Assembly (NCBI RefSeq): GCF_026155325.1 | Contig: NZ_JAPFPW010000014.1 | Span: forward strand, 1-64,000 | DNA length: 64,000 nucleotides | From: Desulfobotulus pelophilus | Lineage (GTDB): Bacteria; Desulfobacterota; Desulfobacteria; Desulfobacterales; ASO4-4 | Reading direction: 5' to 3' | Part shown: piece by piece, positions 15,809 through 25,288 of the stretch | Numbering within the stretch: the stretch's first letter is position 1 | How the letters are laid out: every line of letters begins with the position of its first letter | The notes under the pieces: model-generated | The model's database searches: none | Seen by the model: the letters and a program-made list of their open reading frames with translations, nothing else | What the model was told of the DNA's origin: nothing | Position numbers and translations under genes: made by a program

Positions 15809-18800
15809 ATGAAGCAAAATCAAGAAAAAAAAACAGACAGTGGTCTTCAGGCATTTTTACAGAAAAGCGGGCAGCCCCTTACCTGCACAGGTGTGCCCGT
15901 TTCAGCCCGTGCGTTTGTGATTGCTGCGCTGACCGCAGCGGAAAAGCAACCTGTGCTGGTTGTGGTGCCCGGTCAGAAGGAAGCGGAAGAGCTTCTGGAG
16001 CGACTGCGCTTTTTTAGGGACGGCCCCGATCCCTGTGCGGCCATTTTTCCAGGATATAATGTGTTGCCCTTCCAGGCCATGGCCTGCCATGTGGAAACCA
16101 TTGCCACTCGCATGCGCCTGCTGTACGGCTGCCTTTCCGGTGCCATTCCTCCCATTCTCATTGTTCCTTCAGAAACTCTGGTTCAGCGGGTTATTCCGGC
16201 TGAAAAGCTGGAAGCCTTTACGCGAACCCTTTCCGCCGGAGAAACCCTGGACAGGGATGAACTGGTATCCACCATGGTAGCCGCCGGATATCAGCGCAGT
16301 ACCCTTGTGGAGGAGCCCGGTGATTTTGCCCTGCGCGGGGGCATTCTGGATTTTTATTCTCCCGCCCATCCGGATCCCGTACGTATTGAATTTTATGGGG
16401 ATCAGGTGGAGTCCATCCGGTTTTTTTCCGCAGCAAGCCAGAGAAAGGCCGGAGATACGGACGAAGCCGTTATGCTGCCCGCCCGGGAGATGCTGCTTGC
16501 CCCTGCATCCGTGGAAAAACTCCTTGGCAGGGTGCGTCAGGAGGCGGCGGAAGCAGGGCTCCGTGTGACCAAGGTACGGGAGATTGTTGAGCGCATACGG
16601 GAAGAGGGTATTCACCCGGCCATAGAGGGGCAGCTGTCTCTTGTGTATGATAAGCTGGATATATTTCTGGATTATGTACCTAAAAACTCTCTTGTGTTTG
16701 TGGATGATCCGGAACGCTGCTCTCTGCTTGTGGACCGGCAGGAACAGCGCGTGAGAATGGCCCGGAAAGAGGCCATGGCTGCTGAGCGGCTGGCCGTGGC
16801 CGAGGCAGATCTTTATATGTCATGGCAGGAGTTGTACAGTCGGCTTACTCAAAAAAACTGTACACTTTTCAGTGATATGCCCTCCCTGCTGGGCTCCGGT
16901 GACAGTATGGACTGCAAAATCGGAGAAAATACGGTGATCCGGGGTGAGATGGCCGGTCGGCAGGGAGGCATGCAGCCTTTGCTGCCCCTTGTTAACTGGC
17001 TGCAGAACCGGGTGCGGGAAGGTTGTCGAACGGGTATTGTCTGTGCCACTCCCTCCCAGGTGAGCCGGGTAAGGGATCTTTTGAGTGCCTATGAGGTTTC
17101 CGTCGGTATTGCCGGTTCCTTTGCCGAAATCTACCGTGCCAGACGTCCGGGTGTATGGCTCTGCGAAGGACGGATCCGTTCGGGTTTTGTATGGCTGGAT
17201 GAAGGACTGGCCCTTGTCAGTGAAGATGAAATATTCGGTGCCAAACGTCGTCGCAGAAAGGTACAGAAAAGTTCGGCCAAAGACCGCTTCCTGAATCTCG
17301 GAGAACTGAGGGAGGGGGACATCGTGGTCCATACGGAACATGGACTGGGACGTTTTGAGGGACTTGAAAAACTCCGGTTGAACGGAGTGCTGAGTGATTT
17401 CATTCTTTTAACGTATAAAGATGGCGACCGTCTTTACCTGCCCGTAGACCGCATGGGTATTCTGCATAAGTATGTGGGCGTGGACGGCATAGAGCCCGTG
17501 CTGGATAAGATGGGCGGCAAGGCATGGGATAAGGCCCGTGAAAAGGCCAAAGCCTCTGTGGAAAAAATGGCTGGTGAACTCCTGGCCCTGTATGCTGCCC
17601 GTAAGGTGCATACGCGTAAGGTCTTTTCCGCGCCGGACAGCCGCCTGCAGGATTTTGAGGCCGCCTTCCCCTATGAGGAAACCCCGGATCAGCTCAAGGT
17701 TATCGGTGAAGTGCTGGAAGACATGGGCAGCCCTGCACCCATGGATCGTCTTGTCTGCGGAGATGTGGGCTATGGTAAGACAGAGGTGGCTCTGCGGGCG
17801 GCATTCCGGGCTGTGATGGATGGCCGGCAGGTGGCGGTTCTGGTGCCTACCACCATACTGGCGGAGCAGCACTACCGGACCTTTGCCCAGCGGTTTGAGC
17901 ATTACGCCGTGCGTCTTGCGGCACTGGACAGGTTCCGCAGCACAAAGGAACAGCGGCAGATTCTCAATGAAATGGCCGATGGCCGTCTTGATATTATCAT
18001 TGGCACCCACAGGCTCCTGCAGAAGGATGTGCATTTCAAGGATCTGGGCCTTGTCATTATTGACGAAGAGCAGCGTTTTGGTGTCCGCCATAAGGAAATT
18101 CTGAAAAAAATGAGAGAAACGGTGGATGTACTGGCACTGACAGCCACTCCCATCCCCCGTACCCTCCATATGTCACTGATGGGTATGCGGGATATCAGTG
18201 TGATTGCCACGCCGCCGGAAGAACGACAGGCCATTATTTCCTACATATCTGAGTATGACGAGAGTGTGATCCGGGAGTCCGTGAACCGGGAAATGGAGAG
18301 GGAAGGCCAGATCTTTTTTGTTCACAATAATATTCACAGCATCGAGGGGCAGGCGGCCCGGCTGCGGGAGCTGCTTCCTGGTGTTCGTATCGGGGTTGCC
18401 CATGGCAGGATGAAGGAAGATGATCTTGAGAATCAGATGCTGGCCTTTATCCGGAAAGAGACGGATCTTCTGGTCTGTACCACCATCATCGAGTCCGGTC
18501 TGGATATACCATCCGCCAATACCATGATTGTCAACCGGGCAGACCGTTTCGGGCTTTCTCAGCTCTATCAGCTCAGGGGCCGTATCGGCAGGGGAGATGT
18601 GCAGGCCTATGCCTACCTCTTTGTTCCCGAGGAAAACCGGCTTTCCAGAGATGCCATGCGCAGGCTCAAGGTACTGATGGAGCATTCAGACCTTGGCTCC
18701 GGTTTTCAGGTGGCCATGAGCGATCTTCAGATCCGGGGCGGTGGTGCGGCACTGGGGGCCAGTCAGTCCGGCCATATTGCGGCCGTGGGGTATGACATGT

Positions 18801-19309
18801 TTTTGCAACTCATGGAAAATGCGGTTTCTGAGTTGAGAGGTGAGCCGGTACTGGACCCTCTGGAACCGGAGATTACCCTTTCCATGAATGCCTACATTCC
18901 GGAATCCTATGTTCCGGATATTGATCAGCGCATTGCTATTTACCGAAAGCTCTCACGTATGGTATCCATTGGAGAAATTAAAACCTTCCGGGAAGAGCTG
19001 GCGGACCGTTACGGTTCTCTGCCCTCCGAGGCCGGCAATATTCTTTTAAAAATTATGCTGAAGGTCCTTTGTGTGAAGGCCGGGGTTCGGCGTCTGGACC
19101 TGAATGAGCGTCAGCTTCTGATGACCTTTTCGGAAATCCATCAGAAAAGACCCATGGCCATAGGGGAGGTGATGGAGGTGGCAAATCAGGAAATGGTATT
19201 TCTTGCCGACGGCAGTCTGAGGGTCGTATTACTCAAGGATCGCCGGTTGCCTCCCATGGTGCAGGCCAGAAACATCTTGAAAGAAATTGTGGCCCGTGTT
19301 AACGGCTGA
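15809..19309 (+). CDS. mfd: Transcription-repair coupling factor Mfd
   Basis: 1166 residues (E. coli 1148). Mfd removes RNA polymerase stalled at DNA lesions and recruits the UvrA repair machinery. The N-terminal third is the UvrB-like module. The RNA-polymerase-interacting domain begins near residue 490 (LREGDIVVHTEHGLGRFEG). The RecG-like translocase follows with Walker A GDVGYGKTEVALRAAF near 650 and DEEQRFG near 751, then the TRG region and C-terminal domain. All modules are present. It starts a plus-strand series of housekeeping genes reaching ligA, and the following SurA-like pair is a common arrangement in this phylum. Confidence 0.98.
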   Translation: MKQNQEKKTDSGLQAFLQKSGQPLTCTGVPVSARAFVIAALTAAEKQPVLVVVPGQKEAEELLERLRFFRDGPDPCAAIFPGYNVLPFQAMACHVETIATRMRLLYGCLSGAIPPILIVPSETLVQRVIPAEKLEAFTRTLSAGETLDRDELVSTMVAAGYQRSTLVEEPGDFALRGGILDFYSPAHPDPVRIEFYGDQVESIRFFSAASQRKAGDTDEAVMLPAREMLLAPASVEKLLGRVRQEAAEAGLRVTKVREIVERIREEGIHPAIEGQLSLVYDKLDIFLDYVPKNSLVFVDDPERCSLLVDRQEQRVRMARKEAMAAERLAVAEADLYMSWQELYSRLTQKNCTLFSDMPSLLGSGDSMDCKIGENTVIRGEMAGRQGGMQPLLPLVNWLQNRVREGCRTGIVCATPSQVSRVRDLLSAYEVSVGIAGSFAEIYRARRPGVWLCEGRIRSGFVWLDEGLALVSEDEIFGAKRRRRKVQKSSAKDRFLNLGELREGDIVVHTEHGLGRFEGLEKLRLNGVLSDFILLTYKDGDRLYLPVDRMGILHKYVGVDGIEPVLDKMGGKAWDKAREKAKASVEKMAGELLALYAARKVHTRKVFSAPDSRLQDFEAAFPYEETPDQLKVIGEVLEDMGSPAPMDRLVCGDVGYGKTEVALRAAFRAVMDGRQVAVLVPTTILAEQHYRTFAQRFEHYAVRLAALDRFRSTKEQRQILNEMADGRLDIIIGTHRLLQKDVHFKDLGLVIIDEEQRFGVRHKEILKKMRETVDVLALTATPIPRTLHMSLMGMRDISVIATPPEERQAIISYISEYDESVIRESVNREMEREGQIFFVHNNIHSIEGQAARLRELLPGVRIGVAHGRMKEDDLENQMLAFIRKETDLLVCTTIIESGLDIPSANTMIVNRADRFGLSQLYQLRGRIGRGDVQAYAYLFVPEENRLSRDAMRRLKVLMEHSDLGSGFQVAMSDLQIRGGGAALGASQSGHIAAVGYDMFLQLMENAVSELRGEPVLDPLEPEITLSMNAYIPESYVPDIDQRIAIYRKLSRMVSIGEIKTFREELADRYGSLPSEAGNILLKIMLKVLCVKAGVRRLDLNERQLLMTFSEIHQKRPMAIGEVMEVANQEMVFLADGSLRVVLLKDRRLPPMVQARNILKEIVARVNG

Positions 19310-19370
19310 AGGGTTGTCTACTGCTTTTTTTCCGAACAGGGAAAATTCCTTGATCCCACCAGAGAGGACC

Positions 19371-20168
19371 ATGAAGCCTTTTTACGGAACGACTGTCCTT
19401 GCCCGTCTTTGTTGTATCTTTTGGTTGTCCCTTATGCTTGTATCCGGCTGTACTCCGGCACAGTTGCATGATTCGGACTGGATTCTGGCCACAGCGAATT
19501 CGAGGATTACCCTTGTGGAATACCGGGATGCCTATGAAATGGCAAAGGCTGCCTACTCCCATAATATTCTGCAGGAACAGCGGATTCAGAGGGCTCTTCA
19601 CTATCGGGTTCTCAAAGATCTGGCGGAAAGCCTTGTGCTGGAGGCAGGGGCACGACAGGAGGGAATTGTCATTGATGAGGCTCGGTTAAAAGCAGCGGTG
19701 GAAGAGATGCGGATGACATTTCCGGAAGATGAGCTTGAACGTATGCTTTCGGAAAGCGCCATTTCGGAAAGGGCCTGGGAGGAAGGGCTGCGCCGGAGGC
19801 TTCTTACGGAGAAGCTGGTGGAAAAGATTCTGGACCGTGAGCTGGAGGTGACGCCGGAGGCCCTGAGGCCTTTCTTTCTGGAATACAGCAAAACCCTTGG
19901 TCAGAAGCCAGAAGAAGTGGTTATGACGGAAGAGGTTACAGAAGAATTGATTGCCCGTTTCCGCAGACAGGAAGCGGAACCGGTATATAGGAAATGGCTG
20001 CAGGGTGTGAAGGAGCAGGTGGAGGTTCAGGTTCATACCGAACTTCTTTACCGGGTTTTTCCGGAAACCCGGCCCCTGCTGGCCGAGCTGGGTGAGGAGG
20101 AGGGGGATGTCAGTCTGCCCGTGAATCCGGCCCCTGACGTGGATCTGCATGAGGAAGCAGGTTTGTAA
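19371..20168 (+). CDS. SurA-N-like periplasmic chaperone lipoprotein
   Basis: 265 residues. The signal peptide ends in lipobox LVSGC with Cys27, so the mature protein should be lipid-anchored. The remainder resembles the helical chaperone part of SurA/PpiC proteins, for example the AGARQEGIVIDEARLKAAVE segment, but no parvulin isomerase domain is visible. The frame opens at 19287, but the signal peptide starts at the ATG at 19371, which has AGAGGA upstream. It ends one base before the next SurA-like gene, so the two are almost certainly cotranscribed and may work together on outer-membrane protein folding. Confidence 0.8.
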   Translation: MKPFYGTTVLARLCCIFWLSLMLVSGCTPAQLHDSDWILATANSRITLVEYRDAYEMAKAAYSHNILQEQRIQRALHYRVLKDLAESLVLEAGARQEGIVIDEARLKAAVEEMRMTFPEDELERMLSESAISERAWEEGLRRRLLTEKLVEKILDRELEVTPEALRPFFLEYSKTLGQKPEEVVMTEEVTEELIARFRRQEAEPVYRKWLQGVKEQVEVQVHTELLYRVFPETRPLLAELGEEEGDVSLPVNPAPDVDLHEEAGL

Positions 20169-20169
20169 T

Positions 20170-21144
20170 ATGACAAAGTTTTTGGGAACGCTGGTTGTTT
20201 GGATCTGTTTCGGCTTGTTTGCTTTTCCTGTATCGGCCCAGATTATTGTGGACCGGATTATTGCCCTTGTGGATGACCGCATTATCACCAAGGTGGCATT
20301 TGAAGAGACCTTTGCTCCCATACGGGAACGTATTGAAGCTGCCGGTTACGGGCCTGAGGAAACACAGGCGCTGATTGATCGCTATCGGGAAGATGTGATG
20401 AATCAGATGATTGATCAGACCATTACTGATATTGCGGTGGAAGAGGCTGGGATAGAAATCTCAGATCAGGAAGTGAATCAGGCCCTTGAAGATTTTCGCA
20501 TGAATCACAATCTCTCGCCTGAGGAATTTGAGAAAGCCCTTTTGTCAGAAGGTCTCACCCTGGAGGTGTACCGGAACCAGATGCGGGAGCAGATGCTGCG
20601 TTCCAGACTGGTGAATTACATGGTGCGGTCCCGCATTGTCATCACGCGTGAGCAGATAGAGGCTTTTTACCGTGAGAATGCGGAACGTTTCGGAGGTGGG
20701 AAACGCTATCGTCTGGCCCATATTCTGATTCCTTTTCCAAGAAACATGGCACCGGAAACGGAGGCACGGCTTCGGGAAAAAACACAGACACTGGTCGGGT
20801 ACCTTGAATCTGGCAGGAGCTTTTCGGAGCTGGCTGCTCAGGAAAGCCAATCCACCATTGCCGGGCCTGATGGTGAGCTGGGCTGGTTTGAGGCGGAGAC
20901 CCTGTCTCCCCGCATACGGGATGCTGTAGCGGGACTTCAGCGGGGGGATTTTTCCGGTCCCGTGCGTACCCCTCAGGGTTTTCAGATTTTTAAGCTTCTT
21001 GAAACCGGCTTTCAGAATCCAAAACCCCTTTCCGAAGTGGAAGATGAAATAGCCGATGAATTGTATGATGTGGAGGTAAACCGCCGATTCCAGATCTGGG
21101 TTACGGAGTTGCGTGAAAAAGTTCATGTGCGTATGCTGGATTGA
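20170..21144 (+). CDS. surA: SurA-type periplasmic peptidyl-prolyl isomerase
   Basis: 324 residues. SurA escorts outer-membrane proteins across the periplasm. A cleavable signal peptide ending in FPVSAQ is followed by the SurA N-terminal chaperone region (IALVDDRIITK, then EEAGIEISDQEVNQALEDF). One parvulin domain follows at about 185-290 (RYRLAHILIPFP, then GELGWFEAETLSP and GPVRTPQGFQIFKL). E. coli SurA has two parvulin domains; this one has a single copy, usual for deltaproteobacterial versions. It follows the lipoprotein paralogue almost without a gap. Confidence 0.88.
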   Translation: MTKFLGTLVVWICFGLFAFPVSAQIIVDRIIALVDDRIITKVAFEETFAPIRERIEAAGYGPEETQALIDRYREDVMNQMIDQTITDIAVEEAGIEISDQEVNQALEDFRMNHNLSPEEFEKALLSEGLTLEVYRNQMREQMLRSRLVNYMVRSRIVITREQIEAFYRENAERFGGGKRYRLAHILIPFPRNMAPETEARLREKTQTLVGYLESGRSFSELAAQESQSTIAGPDGELGWFEAETLSPRIRDAVAGLQRGDFSGPVRTPQGFQIFKLLETGFQNPKPLSEVEDEIADELYDVEVNRRFQIWVTELREKVHVRMLD

Positions 21145-21173
21145 TAACACCTTTTTTGCGGGGATACAGCGGT

Positions 21174-21890
21174 ATGGGGGAAGAATCCCGGACTACAGAG
21201 GAAGGGTTTGGTCTGTATCTGCAGAATGGCCGTATCATGCAGGGTATTCTGCTGCAGGATCTGGCGGAACGGCTCTTCGTGAGCCGGGAAACGCTGCAGC
21301 GCCTGGAAGATGAGGACCACGGGGGGCTTCCGGTTCCTGTTTTTGTCCGGGGATTTGTGCGGCACTACGCACAGGAAGTGAACCTGGATCCGGATTATGC
21401 GGCGGAACTGTACAAGAAGGCCAGAAAAAAATGGGATGCCAGGGAAGAAGATGCCCGCAGAAAGATTTTGTTCAGAAAGCGTCTGGTCCGATGGTTGAAG
21501 GGATGCGCTGTTTTGTTGATTCTGATAGCAGCGTTGAGCTTTGGGGGAGTATGGCTGGCGGGTTTTATGGGTGATGTGGAGGCCAGAAAAGAAGCGGCTC
21601 TGATGGCCGTTGCCCGCAGCACTCCAGACTACGATCAGCCCCGCAAACCGGTGCAGAGCGGATATAAGCTGGAGCTGCTGGCCGTGGAGTCTACGTGGGT
21701 AAAAATTATTGTGGATGAGGAACCTTCCCGTTCTTTTTCCGTGGAACCCGGAGATGTCCTTGAATTTCATGCGGAAAAAACGTATAATGTTTTAATTGGA
21801 AGTGCCACAGGGGTACGGCTGCGCCTGAACGGAAAAGCCCTGCCCCTTTCCGGCTCAGGTGGACAGGCGGTGAATCTGCACCTTCCCTGA
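21174..21890 (+). CDS. RodZ-like HTH transmembrane protein
   Basis: 238 residues. An N-terminal helix-turn-helix of the RodZ/Cro type (GILLQDLAERLFVSRETLQ) is followed by a basic stretch and a single membrane segment near residues 105-127 (GCAVLLILIAALSFGG). The periplasmic part ends in the RodZ C-terminal beta domain (DUF4115-like; TWVKIIVDEEPSRSFSVEPG). RodZ links the MreB cytoskeleton to cell-wall synthesis. The ATG at 21174 was preferred to a TTG at 21141. It follows surA by 29 bp, so it is probably in the same operon. Confidence 0.8.
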   Translation: MGEESRTTEEGFGLYLQNGRIMQGILLQDLAERLFVSRETLQRLEDEDHGGLPVPVFVRGFVRHYAQEVNLDPDYAAELYKKARKKWDAREEDARRKILFRKRLVRWLKGCAVLLILIAALSFGGVWLAGFMGDVEARKEAALMAVARSTPDYDQPRKPVQSGYKLELLAVESTWVKIIVDEEPSRSFSVEPGDVLEFHAEKTYNVLIGSATGVRLRLNGKALPLSGSGGQAVNLHLP

Positions 21891-22010
21891 CAGTCTGTTC
21901 TGCAACCTGATTTTTCCGACCCGCCGATATCCGGCTGCATCCTACCCCAAGGGCAGTTGCGGCATCGAACGGGTCGTTTTGCGTTCTGGCGAGAGACCGG
22001 GGGTTACCGT

Positions 22011-23363
22011 ATGTTTCATGACCGTCATACCATTCTTGTGGAAAGCATCAAGCGGCTTCTGCGCCGCAATGCCGTCCCGCATCTTAAAAAAATAGTTCGA
22101 AAAACCCACGCAGCCGATCTCGCCTACGCTTTTCGGTACATAGGACTTGCCGATCAAAAGCGGCTTTTTTCCATGATGAACGATGTGGAACAGCAGGGTC
22201 TGCTGCTTTCCGAGCTGGAAGACAGTATTTTTCTGGAGTTTATTCGGGAAATGCCGGTGGATGACATCGTCCATATCCTTGATGAAATGCCCAATGATGA
22301 CGTTGCCGACCTTATCGGTCTGATGCCACCGGAAACCGCCACGGCTGTTCTGGAGAAAATGGAAAAGGAAGGCTCCGAAGAGGTGGAGGGGCTTTTGCGC
22401 TACAGTGATGATACCGCGGGCGGTATCATGACACCTGATTTTGTAGCCCTTTCCCAGGATGCCACGGCCAGGGAGGCCATTGAGTCTCTGCAGAAGGAAC
22501 ACAGGGATGTGGAGATGCCTTTTTATCTCTATGTTGTGGATGATCTGAAGCGGCTTGTGGGGGTTATTTCCCTTCGTCAGCTAGTGGTGGTACGGCCGGA
22601 AACACGGTTGAAGGATATCATGAATCCGGATCTTGTTTCCGTACAGACTTCCATGGATCAGGAAGAAGTGGCTAAAATTGTTGCCCGTTATGATATTTTG
22701 GCCGTTCCCGTTGTGGATGAAACAGGGGTGCTGGAAGGGATTGTTACCGTTGATGACGTAATTGATATTTTCCGTATGGAAGCAACGGAAGATATTCTGA
22801 AAATGGCAGGTGTTGGAGAGATTTTCGTGGAAACCCAGACGATTCTGGGCGGAATCCGTATCCGGCTTCCCTGGCTTTTTGCCTCCTGCCTTGGGGGGAT
22901 TCTGGCTTTTTATGTTATTTCCGGCTTTGAGGAAACCCTTGTCAAATACGCCTATCTTGCCGCATTTATGCCCGTTATTGCAGGTATGGGGGGGAATGTG
23001 GGCACACAGTCTTCCACCATTGTGGTTCGGGGGCTTGCCACGGGCAGGCTTTCTCTGGGGGATTTCTGGCGGGTGATCGGCAAGGAATTTCTGGTGGGAC
23101 TGGTCCTGGGTGCGGTTTACGGTCTTCTCATCGGCCTTGTGGCGGAGCTGCAGTACAGTATTTTTATGTTGAATATTGTTGTCGCACTAGCCATGGTTTC
23201 GTCCATGACCATAGCGGCATTCATGGGTGCCCTTGTACCTCTGGGGCTGGCCCGAATGAAAATAGACCCTGCGGTGGCAACCGGTCCCTTTGTGACTACC
23301 AGCACGGACGTGATTACGGCTTTTCTGTATTTTACCATTGCCACTAAGCTGCTGAATATGTGA
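22011..23363 (+). CDS. mgtE: Magnesium transporter MgtE
   Basis: 450 residues, standard length. MgtE is a dimeric Mg2+ channel gated by intracellular magnesium. Domains in order are the MgtE N-domain (~30-135; MPNDDVADLIGLMPPETA), two CBS domains (~140-265) and five transmembrane helices (~285-450) with the conserved pore segment PVIAGMGGNVGTQSSTIVVRG. The ATG at 22011 is the natural start. The 120-bp leader before it does not show the conserved core of an M-box magnesium riboswitch. Confidence 0.95.
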   Translation: MFHDRHTILVESIKRLLRRNAVPHLKKIVRKTHAADLAYAFRYIGLADQKRLFSMMNDVEQQGLLLSELEDSIFLEFIREMPVDDIVHILDEMPNDDVADLIGLMPPETATAVLEKMEKEGSEEVEGLLRYSDDTAGGIMTPDFVALSQDATAREAIESLQKEHRDVEMPFYLYVVDDLKRLVGVISLRQLVVVRPETRLKDIMNPDLVSVQTSMDQEEVAKIVARYDILAVPVVDETGVLEGIVTVDDVIDIFRMEATEDILKMAGVGEIFVETQTILGGIRIRLPWLFASCLGGILAFYVISGFEETLVKYAYLAAFMPVIAGMGGNVGTQSSTIVVRGLATGRLSLGDFWRVIGKEFLVGLVLGAVYGLLIGLVAELQYSIFMLNIVVALAMVSSMTIAAFMGALVPLGLARMKIDPAVATGPFVTTSTDVITAFLYFTIATKLLNM

Positions 23364-23382
23364 TTCCATGGAGTGCGGTTCT

Positions 23383-24201
23383 ATGAATCCTGATGCGTCT
23401 TCCATTGTGATGCGCCGTGTGGAATATGGTGATTATGATGTTATTTTGACCCTCTTTTCCCGTTCAAAGGGAAAGTTCTCTGCCATTGCCAAAAATGCCC
23501 GTAAAAGCAGACGTCGCTTTTCAGGCAGGCTGGAGCTGTTTTCCGTTCTGCATCCGGACTGCAGCCAGCCGAAATCCGGTGGAATGCCCGTTCTGCAGGA
23601 AGTGCGTCTTCTGGAACCCTTTGAAAATCTGCGTTCGGATTTCATACGTATGGGATATGCGGCTTACTGGTCTGAAATACTCTGTCTCTGGCTGGAGGAA
23701 CATGCCCCGCAGGAAGATGTTTATGATCTTTTTTTTCATAGACTGAAGGCCCTGCACCATGGGGTGGAAAATCCTGAAATAGCCAGCCTTCTCTTTCAGC
23801 TTCGTTTTCTGGGTCTTGCCGGGCTCTCTCCCGGGATGGATAACTGCGGAGGATGTGGGGCCCGTCTGGAAGGTGTTCGTGCCGGTCGTATCCGTTTTGA
23901 CTATGGCAGGGGGCGTATTCTTTGTGGTACCTGTTCTCCTGTGGCGAAAGTCTGTGCCATGGCTCCGGGAACGGTGAAAACCCTCTGCTGGCTGCAGGAA
24001 AGGGTAAGCGAGGGGCCAGGGCGTGTTCAGTTTTCCAGGGAAGCCGCCAGAGAAGGCCTTTTGTTTCTGGAGTCCTTTGTGTCCTTTCATATGGGAAGAG
24101 ATTTTCGTTCCTTGCGTTACCTGCGCAGTGTGCGCGGGCCTCAGGGTTTCTCTCTGGAAACGGCGGCTGCGGATATCACTGCATATCGTGCCAAGGCCTG
24201 A
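23383..24201 (+). CDS. recO: DNA repair protein RecO
   Basis: 272 residues. RecO loads RecA on gaps in the RecFOR pathway. The N-terminal OB fold (SIVMRRVEYGDYDVILTLFS) and a central helical domain are present, along with the zinc site found in many bacteria: CGGCG near residues 148-152 and CGTC further on. GGAG nine bases before the ATG at 23383 selects that start over 23368. recO followed closely by glyQ and glyS is a common order in this phylum; here a kinase gene and a long gap come between. Confidence 0.9.
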   Translation: MNPDASSIVMRRVEYGDYDVILTLFSRSKGKFSAIAKNARKSRRRFSGRLELFSVLHPDCSQPKSGGMPVLQEVRLLEPFENLRSDFIRMGYAAYWSEILCLWLEEHAPQEDVYDLFFHRLKALHHGVENPEIASLLFQLRFLGLAGLSPGMDNCGGCGARLEGVRAGRIRFDYGRGRILCGTCSPVAKVCAMAPGTVKTLCWLQERVSEGPGRVQFSREAAREGLLFLESFVSFHMGRDFRSLRYLRSVRGPQGFSLETAAADITAYRAKA

Positions 24202-24253
24202 AGCGGTTTCGGGTACAGGAAAACATCTGTCTGAAAAGGGGATTTGTTTGGAG

Positions 24254-25288
24254 ATGCTTTGTCCGGAAAAGGAAATGGTGGGCTCTGCGCCCTGTCGGGT
24301 AGATTTTGGTGGAACCCTGGATCTGCCCCTTTTTTATCAGTCTCTGGGGCCGGAACTTGCGTGTACGGTGAACATGGCACTGAATCTCCGTACGGAGGTC
24401 CGTATCCGGCCCCATGAGAAAGGCAGGGTGCGTGTGGTTTCCAGAGGGTTTGAACCGGCGGAGTTTGCCTGCGGTGAAGCACCTTATAACCATCCCCTGG
24501 GTCTGGTGTTTGCCATTCTGGATGCATTTGGTGCCGGGAATATCCATGTGGAAATTACATCCGCTTCTCCGCCGAGAAGTGCTCTGGGCGGCTCTTCTGT
24601 GATGGCGGTGGCACTGGTTGCCCTGCTCATGAGACTGGAGAATAAGAATGCTTCGGTGAACGTGGAGGATGTGGTGCTCAGGGCAAGGGCCATTGAGTCG
24701 GCCGTGGCCGGTGTACCCTGCGGCATGCAGGACCAGCTGGCGGCCGCTTATGGAGGTGTCCATTTATGGCAATGGGAAAGGGAGGGGCTTATTCGTCCAT
24801 GGCGGCAGACCTCTCTTCTGAATCCGTCGGATTACCATGGTCTTGCGTCTTCCATGCTGGTGGCTTACGGAGGTGATCCCCATGACTCCCTGGATGTGAA
24901 CGGACGCTGGGTTCAGGGGTTCAAAGAGGGCAGAACCCGAAAGGAATGGGAGGATATAGGCCTGCTGACCCGCCGATTCGGAGAGGCACTGGCTGAAATG
25001 GACCTGAAGACAGCTGTCTTTTGTATGCAGGAGGAACTGACCATCCGTTTGCGTCTGACTCCGGATGTTCTGGACCCTGCGGGGATGCGTCTTGCCTCGG
25101 CAGCAGGTACCCTTGGTTGCGGCGTCCGTTTTGCGGGTGCCGGAGGAGGGGGCTGTGTCTGGGCACTGGGGCCGGAAGATACGCTAGGAGCTTTACGAAG
25201 CCAGTGGCAACGGCTGATGGATAAAATGCCCGGAGCCTGTATTCTGGATGCGGCTCCTGAAAAAGACGGTGTGCTGTTTGATGTCTGA
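24254..25288 (+). CDS. GHMP-family sugar kinase
   Basis: 344 residues. The three GHMP motifs are visible: APCRVDFGGTLDLP near the N-terminus, the ATP-binding SPPRSALGGSSVMAV near residue 104, and AGAGGGGCVWAL near 294. The N-terminal motif is closest to heptose-7-phosphate or galactokinase-like kinases, so it probably phosphorylates a sugar or sugar phosphate for a cell-envelope glycan. The substrate is not certain. The start could also be a TTG six bases upstream, which has better spacing to AAGGGGA. Confidence 0.78.
   Translation: MLCPEKEMVGSAPCRVDFGGTLDLPLFYQSLGPELACTVNMALNLRTEVRIRPHEKGRVRVVSRGFEPAEFACGEAPYNHPLGLVFAILDAFGAGNIHVEITSASPPRSALGGSSVMAVALVALLMRLENKNASVNVEDVVLRARAIESAVAGVPCGMQDQLAAAYGGVHLWQWEREGLIRPWRQTSLLNPSDYHGLASSMLVAYGGDPHDSLDVNGRWVQGFKEGRTRKEWEDIGLLTRRFGEALAEMDLKTAVFCMQEELTIRLRLTPDVLDPAGMRLASAAGTLGCGVRFAGAGGGGCVWALGPEDTLGALRSQWQRLMDKMPGACILDAAPEKDGVLFDV

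Noticed and set aside
21891-22010. M-box magnesium riboswitch before mgtE
   Set aside because: The leader is only 120 nt and lacks the conserved core sequences of that riboswitch.
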